Assembly: GCA_009776955.1 (NCBI GenBank)
Contig: WRMW01000001.1
Span: forward strand, 186,001 to 250,000
Source of the DNA: Clostridiales bacterium
GTDB taxonomy: Bacteria; Bacillota; Clostridia; Peptostreptococcales; Anaerovoracaceae
DNA: 64,000 nucleotides
Reading direction: 5' to 3'
Positions 51,146-58,853 of the stretch are shown here, piece after piece. Each line of letters begins with the position of its first letter. Within the stretch, counting starts at the first letter, position 1. A program made the position numbers and the translations under genes. A model generated the notes under the pieces. It saw only the letters and a program-made list of their open reading frames with translations. It had not been told where the DNA came from and ran no database searches.

Positions 51146-53347
51146 GTGTATTCTGAGTCGCCGAAGAAAATGCTGATAGTGTACATACTTGAGATTCTTA
51201 GGCTGCATTCCAATGAAGACAACAGGATGTCGCAAAAGGAGATCGAGGAACGGCTGCGTAAAGATTATTCCATGCCGGTCGACAGGAAGGCCGTAAAGCG
51301 CAACCTTTTGAATCTGTACGAGCACGATGCCAGAATTGATTGCAAAATGGCTGTGCGCAGGACAAAGAATGGCGAGGAAACCACTGTCTGCACCGACTGG
51401 TATATGAGCGGCGATTTTACCGACATGGAGCTGCGGTATCTGATAGACGCCGTATTGTCCTCGGTGTACATACCTTACCATCAAAGCAATGAGATAATCG
51501 AAAAGCTGTCGGGGCTTGCCAGCACGCATTTCCATGCGAAGGTGAAGCATTTGCACAGCCTTTCTGGAAACAGGCCGAAAAGCGACAATCTGTTCGATGT
51601 GATCGATGTGCTTGACAAGGCGATAGGGGACGGCAAGAAGGTGATGTTCTATATCACAGGGTACGGAACGGACAAGAAGCGGCACGAGGCAAAGGAAAAG
51701 GATGGCACGCCAAAGCTGCACAAAGCCAGCCCGTACCATATGGTCAATTCAAATGGGCGCTATTATTTGGTGTGCAATTGCGAGCCCGACGGTGTTTTGT
51801 CGAATTATCGAATCGACAGGATAACGGGGATCGAAATGCTGGACGAAAATGCAAGGCCGCTGAAGGAGGTCCTGGGGGGCGGCAGCAAGTTGGATGTGGC
51901 AGGCTATATGAACGAGCATATCAATCTGCGTGCAGGCAAGAGCGCCCCTATATCGGTGGTTTTTCAGGCGAACAAGGGCGATATCATCGGGGAGATACTG
52001 GACCGTTTCGGAATGGACGTGACTTTTTTTGAAGAAACCGACTGCACGGTGAAGGTGCGGGCTCGGATGAACAAAAAGGATATGCTTTGCTGGGCGTTGC
52101 AGAATTATGATGAGGTGGTGGTGCTTAGCCCTAAGGAGCTTCGCGAGGATCTGTCCCTTGCGGTCATGGGGTTGCGTGATACTTATTTGGAGCAGGCGAT
52201 GGCAAGTAAGATCATAGACAGCAAAATGGGCAAAAAGAACGACATGAGAAAATTGCTTGAATATATAGTCCGCGACGAGGCTTCTGGAAGCATCGCGGAT
52301 GTGGACGGCATTGTCGGCGAGTTGGAGGGGCTGACAGGTCTCAAGGGTCTTAGAGGGCTTGATTTGGACGACAGTGCCTGCATAAAGGCGCTTTGGGCAG
52401 AGGTGAACGCAAAGATCGTGCCGATGTTTTTTGCGGAGGATGGTAGATGCAGGCACATTGAGGACGTGCAGGACGGTCTGCGAGCGCTGTACTCTTTTGC
52501 GACGTACGATTTCAAGGACGAAAGCCCTGACGAAGCCTGCCGTCTCGAAGCCAATTCCGTCAAAAAATTCATATTGTACAGGGAAAGCGGGGATTGGTTT
52601 GACTGTGACGGCTGCGATCTGTCAAAGCAGGTCTACAAGGCTTTGTGGGGCTGCGAACAGGCAATGAGGGGCAGGCTGTATGTGCCCTCGCAAAGCATCT
52701 TCCGGGACCTTCATTGGGCGGAGCTTGGCGCAGACACGATGAACTCCTGTGCATTGGTGCTTGCGAACGCATTGCAGTATGACGACGAATTGAAAAACTA
52801 CACCCGAGGTGAGCGGGGCGCCAGTTTGAGGAAAGACCCTCAAGGGTTGCTAGATTATCTCGACTCGGATGGAAGCAAGGGCAGGATAGAGGGAATAAGC
52901 AAGCACATCCACGATTTTGCAAACCTGACCCATTCACTGGGCAATTTCACACTGATACCCTATTATTATGAAAAAAAGCCGTTCAACGTCTACAGAGCCA
53001 GGAGTGTGATGGATTTTTGGGATATGTCCCTGAAGCTGATGGAGGACGCTTACGGCAAGGAGGCGCTTGGCGAATACGTCGACGCTTTTTACCATTTTGA
53101 CTATATCGATGGGTTCAGTCAAGAGCTGCCGTTTGAGAAGTACAGGATAGCTTCGCTCTGCGGATGCCACGAGGATTGTCTGTGCGGAAACGAGGCGGTG
53201 CTGCCAAGGGACAGAAGATCGCTGATACCAGGGGCAGGCGAGCTCGATGAGTATCTTCGCGGCGTAAATAGGCGAATCGTTTCGCGGGGGACGCTGATGG
53301 CCGTGGTGCTTTTGCTGAAAAAGCTTGGCAGGGTTTGCGGGGCGTGA
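51146..53347 (+). CDS. WYL-domain regulator fused to DTMNS/GNFTLIP domain
   Basis: 733 aa from GTG 51146 (ATG 51170 is an alternative). N-terminal helix-turn-helix (MSQKEIEERLRKDYSMPVDR; VKRNLLNLYEHD), then a WYL domain at about 150-235 (ASPYHMVNSNGRYYLVC; LSNYRIDRITGIEML) and its C-terminal extension. From about 430 the protein shares with the 46760 protein YDFKDES, ALWG, ADTMNS, THSLGNFTLIP, DFWDMSLKLM, YVDAFY and VSRGTLMAVVLLLKKL. WYL proteins sense nucleic acids or nucleotides and often control defence genes. A fusion to this unknown domain is, to my knowledge, unreported. Confidence 0.75.
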   Translation: MYSESPKKMLIVYILEILRLHSNEDNRMSQKEIEERLRKDYSMPVDRKAVKRNLLNLYEHDARIDCKMAVRRTKNGEETTVCTDWYMSGDFTDMELRYLIDAVLSSVYIPYHQSNEIIEKLSGLASTHFHAKVKHLHSLSGNRPKSDNLFDVIDVLDKAIGDGKKVMFYITGYGTDKKRHEAKEKDGTPKLHKASPYHMVNSNGRYYLVCNCEPDGVLSNYRIDRITGIEMLDENARPLKEVLGGGSKLDVAGYMNEHINLRAGKSAPISVVFQANKGDIIGEILDRFGMDVTFFEETDCTVKVRARMNKKDMLCWALQNYDEVVVLSPKELREDLSLAVMGLRDTYLEQAMASKIIDSKMGKKNDMRKLLEYIVRDEASGSIADVDGIVGELEGLTGLKGLRGLDLDDSACIKALWAEVNAKIVPMFFAEDGRCRHIEDVQDGLRALYSFATYDFKDESPDEACRLEANSVKKFILYRESGDWFDCDGCDLSKQVYKALWGCEQAMRGRLYVPSQSIFRDLHWAELGADTMNSCALVLANALQYDDELKNYTRGERGASLRKDPQGLLDYLDSDGSKGRIEGISKHIHDFANLTHSLGNFTLIPYYYEKKPFNVYRARSVMDFWDMSLKLMEDAYGKEALGEYVDAFYHFDYIDGFSQELPFEKYRIASLCGCHEDCLCGNEAVLPRDRRSLIPGAGELDEYLRGVNRRIVSRGTLMAVVLLLKKLGRVCGA

Positions 53348-53381
53348 ATGGCAGGATAGGCGGGGGGGGGTGCGTGATTTT

Positions 53382-53390
53382 TGGTATAAT
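53382..53390 (+). promoter_or_regulatory. extended -10 promoter of xseA
   Basis: TGG-TATAAT at 53382-53390; no -35. The leader would be about 50 nt. Confidence 0.5.
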
Positions 53391-53448
53391 AACGACGAGG
53401 AAGGCGTGGAGGAATTGCGATAATTGAGGGCAAGGAGCGTGTCTGAGT

Positions 53449-54735
53449 ATGGTGACTAAGGTGGCGAGGAAGCCGATACGGGTCGGCCAGGTGAATGCGT
53501 ATATCGCGCGGCTGCTTGCGGCGGACGGGGTGCTTTCGGACGTCTCGGTGGTGGGCGAGATAAGCAATTTCAAGGTGCATGGGTCGGGGCATGTGTATTT
53601 TTCGCTAAAGGACGAGGGTTCCAAGATAGACTGCTTCTTGCCAGCGGGGGTGTACAAGGGGCTTGGGTTTGAGCCGGTCGAGGGTGGCGAGGTGATAGCC
53701 GAGGGCTACGTGAGCGTGTATGAGGCGGGGGGGCGGTACTCGCTGACGATAAGGGGGCTTTCTGCGTCGGGGCGCGGGGACATGGCTCTGGCGTACGAGG
53801 AGTTGAAGAAAAAACTCTCAGAAAAGGGGTATTTTGCAGAGGAGCGGAAGCGGACACTGCCGGGCTTTCCGCGTGCCATCGCCATTGTGACCTCTGCGAC
53901 GGGGGCGGCGGTCTCGGATATGCAAAGGACGATAACTCTGCGGAACTCGGCTGCGGATATTCTGATTTTCCCGACTTTGGTGCAGGGGGCGGGGGCTGCG
54001 GATATGATAGCCTCGCGGATACGGCAGGTGAATGCGGGCTATCCCGATGTGGACGTGATGATAGTGGGGCGCGGTGGCGGCAGCGCGGAGGACCTTGCCG
54101 CGTTCAATGAGGAGACGGTGGCGGACGCCATTTTTGAGTCAAGGGTGCCGGTGATATCGGCGGTGGGGCACGAGACGGACTTCACCATCGCAGATTTTGT
54201 GGCTGACGCGAGGGCGGCGACGCCGACGGCCGCGGCGGTGATGGCTGCGCCAGACACGGGGGAGCTTATGGAGGATGTCGACGCCTTGATGTGGCAGGCT
54301 CGCAGCGGCCTTGGAAACCTTTTGTCCCGCATGGAGCTGAGGGTGCGGGCGAACAATATGGACGCTCTGCTGTCGCGGCTCAAGAGCGGTCATTTGGAAC
54401 GTAGGACGCACGCCTCCGCGCTTATGGGCAGGATAGGTGGCGAGGCACGTGCGAAAGCCGACAGGGGGGCGGAGCTTGTGGGCTTGCGGACGGCGATGTT
54501 CAGCGCAATTATGCACAAGATGGAACGGTCGGAGTACCGCGCGGGGGCGCAGGCAGAAAAGCTTTGGGCGCTTGACCCGCTTGCCGTGCTTAGGCGGGGC
54601 TATGCCATCGTGGAGGACGAGGACGGCCGGGCGGTAAGCCGGGCATCCGCATTGACGGAGGGGCAGAGCGTCCGGGCGCGGTTCTTTGACGGCAGCGCGA
54701 CGGCGGTGGTGGGGGAAGTGCAGGCAGAGGTGTAG
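53449..54735 (+). CDS. xseA: exodeoxyribonuclease VII large subunit
   Basis: 428 aa. N-terminal OB fold (VVGEISNFKVHGSGHVYFSLKDEGSKIDC), then the nuclease core with FPRAIAIVTSATGAAVSDM, VMIVGRGGGSAEDLAAFNEE, and PVISAVGHETDFTIADFVADARAATPTAAA. The C-terminal coiled region ends PLAVLRRGYAIVEDEDGR. With XseB it degrades single-stranded DNA from both ends to oligonucleotides. AAGGAG lies 11 nt from the ATG. Confidence 0.96.
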   Translation: MVTKVARKPIRVGQVNAYIARLLAADGVLSDVSVVGEISNFKVHGSGHVYFSLKDEGSKIDCFLPAGVYKGLGFEPVEGGEVIAEGYVSVYEAGGRYSLTIRGLSASGRGDMALAYEELKKKLSEKGYFAEERKRTLPGFPRAIAIVTSATGAAVSDMQRTITLRNSAADILIFPTLVQGAGAADMIASRIRQVNAGYPDVDVMIVGRGGGSAEDLAAFNEETVADAIFESRVPVISAVGHETDFTIADFVADARAATPTAAAVMAAPDTGELMEDVDALMWQARSGLGNLLSRMELRVRANNMDALLSRLKSGHLERRTHASALMGRIGGEARAKADRGAELVGLRTAMFSAIMHKMERSEYRAGAQAEKLWALDPLAVLRRGYAIVEDEDGRAVSRASALTEGQSVRARFFDGSATAVVGEVQAEV

Positions 54736-54739
54736 CTTT

Positions 54740-54769
54740 TTGATATATTGAGGGTTAATGGTGTAAAAT
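54740..54769 (+). promoter_or_regulatory. promoter upstream of xseB
   Basis: TTGATA (54740-54745), 18 bp, TAAAAT (54764-54769). It would give xseB and following genes a start independent of xseA. Confidence 0.5.
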
Positions 54770-54892
54770 GATGAGTGGTGACGAGAGCAAGGGCGTGATT
54801 TGAAAAGCGTTTGCTTTCTACGGATGAGGTCGAGGCGGCACTTGGTCTGACGAATGGCGAGGAATAATACCGTAATAGTAAGGAGTGGTAAT

Positions 54893-55135
54893 ATGGGTAA
54901 GGGAAAGGTTGAGAATCTGGCGTTTGAGGATGCGATGGAGAAGCTGGAGGCGGTGGCCGCCCGGCTTTCGGGGGAGAATGTGCCGCTCGACGAGGCGATT
55001 GCCTTGTATGAGGAAGGGGTGGCGTATTACGATGTGTGCAAGGCGCGGCTTGAGGACGCGAACCGCCGCATACGGGTGATTGAGGAGGTCGCAAAGGCAG
55101 GGGTGGCTGAGAGTGTTGACGGCGAGGAATTTTGA
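54893..55135 (+). CDS. xseB: exodeoxyribonuclease VII small subunit
   Basis: 80 aa from ATG 54893 (AAGGAG 7 nt upstream; an earlier in-frame ATG lacks a site). LAFEDAMEKLEAVAARLSGENVPLDEAIALYEEGVAYYDVCKARLEDANRR-type helical hairpin is typical; several small subunits bind each XseA. It is separated from xseA by 157 bp, a larger gap than usual. Confidence 0.94.
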   Translation: MGKGKVENLAFEDAMEKLEAVAARLSGENVPLDEAIALYEEGVAYYDVCKARLEDANRRIRVIEEVAKAGVAESVDGEEF

Positions 55136-55172
55136 CGCTGAGTTGGCGGGAGGAAAGGCGTAAGGGCTGAGG

Positions 55173-56129
55173 ATGTCTGGAATGATGAATTTTGACGCTG
55201 AGATTGAAAGGCTGAGGGGGCTTGTCGAGGAGGCGTTGCCTGGGTTTTTGCCTGCGTGCGAGAGGCCAGCTGTTACTCTTGGGGATGCTATGAGGTATAC
55301 TTTGGCGTTGCCAGGCAAGCGGGTAAGGCCAGTGTTGCTGCTTTTGGCGTACGAGGCGGCGGGTGGCGGCGATGAGGGGGAGGCGTTGCCGTATGCGTGC
55401 GCTGTGGAGTATATTCACAATTATTCGCTGATACATGACGATCTACCGGCGATGGATGATGATGATTTGAGGCGGGGGCAGCCGACGAACCATAAGGTCT
55501 TTGGGGAAGCGATGGCGATATTGGCGGGGGGCGGGCTGCTGTCGGCGGCGTTCGAGGCGATGCATGGGGAGTGTGGCGGTGTAGTGGATAGTGGAGAGTT
55601 GAGAGTGGAGAGTGGGGGGGCGGATTTGTTGGCGCGGCGGGTGCGTGCGGGGGCGGCGATTGCACGGGGGAGCTTTTTGATGGTGAAGGGGCAGGCGGCG
55701 GATATTGAGGCGGAGGGGGGCGTTGTTTCTTGTGATGACGCAGGCTTATTGGAGTTCATACACGAGAATAAGACGGCGGCGTTGATACGGGCTGCCGTGG
55801 AGGCGGGGGCTTGGCTTGGCGGCGCGGGCGATGCGTGCGTGCGTGCGTTTGCGGAGTATGGGGAGAATCTGGGATTGGCGTTTCAGGTGGCGGACGATAT
55901 ATTGGACGTTTGCGCTGACACGGCGGTACTCGGCAAGACGGCGGGCAAGGACGCTAAGGCGGGGAAGCTGACGTATGCGGGGCTTTATGGCGTGGATGCG
56001 GCGCGAGAACGGCTGGCGGGGCTTACCGAAGGGGCTGCGGAGGCTTTGGCGGGCGCTGAGGGAGCGGATGTAGCGTATATAGAAATGCTTGCGGAGATGG
56101 CACGGGGGCTGGAGCGTAGGGCGAAATAG
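55173..56129 (+). CDS. ispA: farnesyl/geranyl diphosphate synthase with repeat insertion
   Basis: 318 aa. First Asp-rich motif DDLPAMDDDDLRRG, then GKRVRPVL before it and second motif VADDILDV near residue 245. It condenses IPP and DMAPP to FPP. Between LLSAAFEAMHG and LLARRVRAG an insert (GVVDSGELRVESGG) is encoded by heptamer repeats at 55584-55618. AILAGG replaces the usual AILAGD just before it. The product should feed UppS. Confidence 0.92.
   Translation: MSGMMNFDAEIERLRGLVEEALPGFLPACERPAVTLGDAMRYTLALPGKRVRPVLLLLAYEAAGGGDEGEALPYACAVEYIHNYSLIHDDLPAMDDDDLRRGQPTNHKVFGEAMAILAGGGLLSAAFEAMHGECGGVVDSGELRVESGGADLLARRVRAGAAIARGSFLMVKGQAADIEAEGGVVSCDDAGLLEFIHENKTAALIRAAVEAGAWLGGAGDACVRAFAEYGENLGLAFQVADDILDVCADTAVLGKTAGKDAKAGKLTYAGLYGVDAARERLAGLTEGAAEALAGAEGADVAYIEMLAEMARGLERRAK
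55584..55618 (+). repeat. five tandem heptamers inside ispA
   Basis: GTGGATA, GTGGAGA, GTTGAGA, GTGGAGA, GTGGGGG at 7-bp steps, in frame within the coding sequence. GTTGAGA GTGGAGA recurs at 2775-2788 over the focA-type stop codon. Confidence 0.85.
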
Positions 56130-56134
56130 AAGGT

Positions 56135-58072
56135 ATGGGCGGATTGATTGACGGGAATTTGAGGCGGAAGATAAAGACGATGAGTTTGCGGAATCTGGAG
56201 CTCCTTACTTATGAGGTGCGGGATTTTTTGATTTCGCGGGTGAGCCGGACGGGGGGGCATTTGGCGTCGAATTTGGGGGTGGTGGAGCTGACGGTGGCGT
56301 TGCACCGGGTTTTTGATGTGGATCGGGACAGGATTGTGTGGGATGTGGGGCATCAGGTGTATGTGCATAAGATTTTGACGGGGCGGGCCGAGGGGTTTGC
56401 GGGGCTGCGGCAGTATGGGGGGCTGAGCGGGTTTCCTAAGACGGGGGAGGATGCGGCGGACGTTTTCAACACGGGGCATGGGAGCACGTCGATCTCGGCG
56501 GCTATGGGGCTGGCGGAGGCCCGCGATATACGCGGCGAGGGGCATCATGTGGTGGCTGTGATAGGCGATGGGGCGCTTACGGGGGGGCTTGCGTATGAGG
56601 GGCTGAACAACGCGGGGAACCGGCAGACGCGGATGGTTGTGGTGCTGAACGACAATGAGATGTCGATTTCGGAGAGTACGGGTAGCGTGGCGCAGTATCT
56701 TTCGAAGTTGCGGACGTCGCCTGCGTATCGGAGCGCTAAGAATGTGTTGAGGGAGAGGATGGCGCGGATTCCGCGGGTGGGGGAAAAGGTGGTGCAGGGG
56801 GCGGAGCGGATGCGGAATTTGATGCGTTATGCGACGGTGCCGGGGACTTTGTTCGAGGAGCTTGGTTTTAGCTATTATGGGCCTGTGGACGGGCACAATC
56901 TTGGGGAGTTGATAGAGCTTTTTGAGGCGGTGAAGCATATGGACGGGCCTGTGCTTGTGCATATTCTGACGAAAAAGGGCAAGGGGTATCTTAATGCGGA
57001 GAGGAATCCGGGGCGGTTTCATAGGGTCGGGGCGTTTGATCCTGAGACTGGGGCGGCACTTGAGAAAAAGAGGCGGAGCTGGTCGGTTGTGGCGGGCGAG
57101 GCGATGATGGCCTTGGCGGAGAGAGACCCGCGTGTGGTGTGCATAAGCGCGGCAATGACGAAGGCGGTGGGGCTTTCGAAGTTCGCGGAGTCGTACTACA
57201 ACCACTTTTTTGATGTGGGCATGGCTGAGGGGCATGCTGTGACTTTTGCTGCGGGGTTAGCGGCTGGGGGGCTGAGGCCGTTTGTTTTCGCATATTCGAC
57301 GTTTTTGCAGCGGTCGTACGACCAGATTCTGCTTGATGTCTGCGCACAGGGACTGCCTGTGGTGTTTATGGTGGACCGAGCGGGGAATGTCGGGAGGGAC
57401 GGGGAGACGCACCATGGGGTGTTTGACCTGTCGTATCTGAGGCATATGCCAGGTCTGGTGGTGATGGCGCCTAAGGACGGTGCGGAGCTTGCGGCGATGG
57501 CGGGGTTTGCGATGGAGCATGGGGGGCCGGTGGCGATACGGTATCCGAGGGGTGAGGCGCCGGAGGGGGGCGGAGACATGGTGGCCTCGCAATGCGCTGT
57601 GCCGAGTGGCTCCGTGCCGATTGTGCTTGGCAGGTCGGAGCGGGTGATTGACGGGGGTGGCGGCGAGGACGTGACCATCTTTGCGATTGGGAAGATGGTG
57701 GGGATTGCGGCTGAGGCGGCACAGGTTCTTGAGGCGGGGGGCGGGGATGCCAGTCAAGGCGGAGCGGACATCCGCGTGGGGGTGGTGAACATGCGGTTCG
57801 TCTCGCCAATTGACGAGGATGCGGTGCTTAAGGCGGCACGGCAGGGGGCGGCGATCGTGACGTTGGAGGACAATGTGCTGAAAGGGGGCGTCGGTGAGGG
57901 CGTGTGCGCGCTATTGGCAAGGGAAGGGCTTTCGGCACCGGTGCTTTGCATAGGCTGGCCGGACGGATTCGTACCGCATGGAGGAGTGAGCGAGCTGATG
58001 GGGCTGTACGGGCTTGACGCGGCAGGGGTGGCGGAGAAGGTGAGGGGGTTTGTAGGTGAAGGAGCGGATTGA
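56135..58072 (+). CDS. dxs: 1-deoxy-D-xylulose 5-phosphate synthase
   Basis: 645 aa. Transketolase-like: SRTGGHLASNLGVVELTVALHRVFD, WDVGHQVYVHKILTGR, the ThDP motif GDGALTGGLAYEGLNNAG to NDNEMSIS, and EGHAVTFAAGLAAGGLRPFV in the pyrimidine domain. It makes DXP from pyruvate and glyceraldehyde 3-phosphate. A Gly-rich loop (LEAGGGDASQGGADI) lies in the C-terminal domain. The stretch is strikingly rich in GGG/GCG codons. It overlaps tlyA by 17 bp. Confidence 0.96.
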   Translation: MGGLIDGNLRRKIKTMSLRNLELLTYEVRDFLISRVSRTGGHLASNLGVVELTVALHRVFDVDRDRIVWDVGHQVYVHKILTGRAEGFAGLRQYGGLSGFPKTGEDAADVFNTGHGSTSISAAMGLAEARDIRGEGHHVVAVIGDGALTGGLAYEGLNNAGNRQTRMVVVLNDNEMSISESTGSVAQYLSKLRTSPAYRSAKNVLRERMARIPRVGEKVVQGAERMRNLMRYATVPGTLFEELGFSYYGPVDGHNLGELIELFEAVKHMDGPVLVHILTKKGKGYLNAERNPGRFHRVGAFDPETGAALEKKRRSWSVVAGEAMMALAERDPRVVCISAAMTKAVGLSKFAESYYNHFFDVGMAEGHAVTFAAGLAAGGLRPFVFAYSTFLQRSYDQILLDVCAQGLPVVFMVDRAGNVGRDGETHHGVFDLSYLRHMPGLVVMAPKDGAELAAMAGFAMEHGGPVAIRYPRGEAPEGGGDMVASQCAVPSGSVPIVLGRSERVIDGGGGEDVTIFAIGKMVGIAAEAAQVLEAGGGDASQGGADIRVGVVNMRFVSPIDEDAVLKAARQGAAIVTLEDNVLKGGVGEGVCALLAREGLSAPVLCIGWPDGFVPHGGVSELMGLYGLDAAGVAEKVRGFVGEGAD

Positions 58073-58853
58073 TGTGCTGATGGTGGAGCGTGGGCTTGTG
58101 GCGTCGCGTGAGCGGGCACAGGCTTTTTTGATGGCGGGGTCTGTGAGCGTGGACGGGATGCGCGAGATGAAGGCGGGGACAAGGGTGTCGGTCGATGCGG
58201 AGATAGCGCTGGCGGAGGACCCTGTGCCTTATGTGAGCCGGGGGGGGCTGAAGCTTAGGGCTGCGCTGGATCATTGGGGCGTGGACCTTGCCGGGGCTGT
58301 GTGCATTGATATAGGGGCGTCTACGGGGGGATTCACGGATCTGATGCTTGAACGGGGGGCAGCGAGGGTCTATGCTATAGATGTGGGTTATGGGCAGCTT
58401 GATTATAAGCTGCGGAACGACCCACGGGTGGTGAATATGGAGCGGACGAATATTCGTTTGCTTGATGTGGATGGGTTTCCGGAGCGGGCGGGGTTTATCG
58501 CGATAGATGTGAGCTTTATTTCGCTGGGGCTGGTGCTGCCGGTGGCGGTGAGGTTGTTGGGGGATAAGCCTTCGGCAAGGATTGTGGCGCTTGTGAAGCC
58601 GCAGTTTGAGGCGGGGCGGGAGCAGGTGGGCAAGGGCGGTATCGTGCGGGACCCTGCAGTCCATAAGGCGGTGGTGGAAAAGGTAAAGGGTGTCGCGGAG
58701 AATCAGGGGATGAGGGTGCTGTCTGTCCTCGAAAGCCCGATACTGGGCACGAAAGGAAACAAGGAGTATTTATTGATTATGCAGAAAAACGGAAACGCGG
58801 AAGTTGGATGTATTGGCGCGGGAGTAGGGAAAGGGGGCACGGGGGTTGAGTAA
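58056..58853 (+). CDS. tlyA: TlyA family rRNA 2'-O-methyltransferase / hemolysin A
   Basis: 265 aa from a GTG inside the dxs end. S4 RNA-binding domain first (ERIDVLMVERGLVASRERAQAFLMAGSVSVDG), then an FtsJ/SpoU-type SAM fold with CIDIGASTGGFTDLMLERGA, VYAIDVGYGQLDYKLR, and VALVKPQFEAGREQVGKGGIVRD. In Clostridia it is the usual neighbour of dxs. It methylates ribose in rRNA. Confidence 0.93.
   Translation: MKERIDVLMVERGLVASRERAQAFLMAGSVSVDGMREMKAGTRVSVDAEIALAEDPVPYVSRGGLKLRAALDHWGVDLAGAVCIDIGASTGGFTDLMLERGAARVYAIDVGYGQLDYKLRNDPRVVNMERTNIRLLDVDGFPERAGFIAIDVSFISLGLVLPVAVRLLGDKPSARIVALVKPQFEAGREQVGKGGIVRDPAVHKAVVEKVKGVAENQGMRVLSVLESPILGTKGNKEYLLIMQKNGNAEVGCIGAGVGKGGTGVE

Noticed and set aside
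54770..54866. Gene remnant reading EKRLLSTDEVEAALGLTNGEE before xseB
   Set aside because: It looks like a real protein C-terminus, but has an upstream stop and no start; too short to support as a pseudogene.
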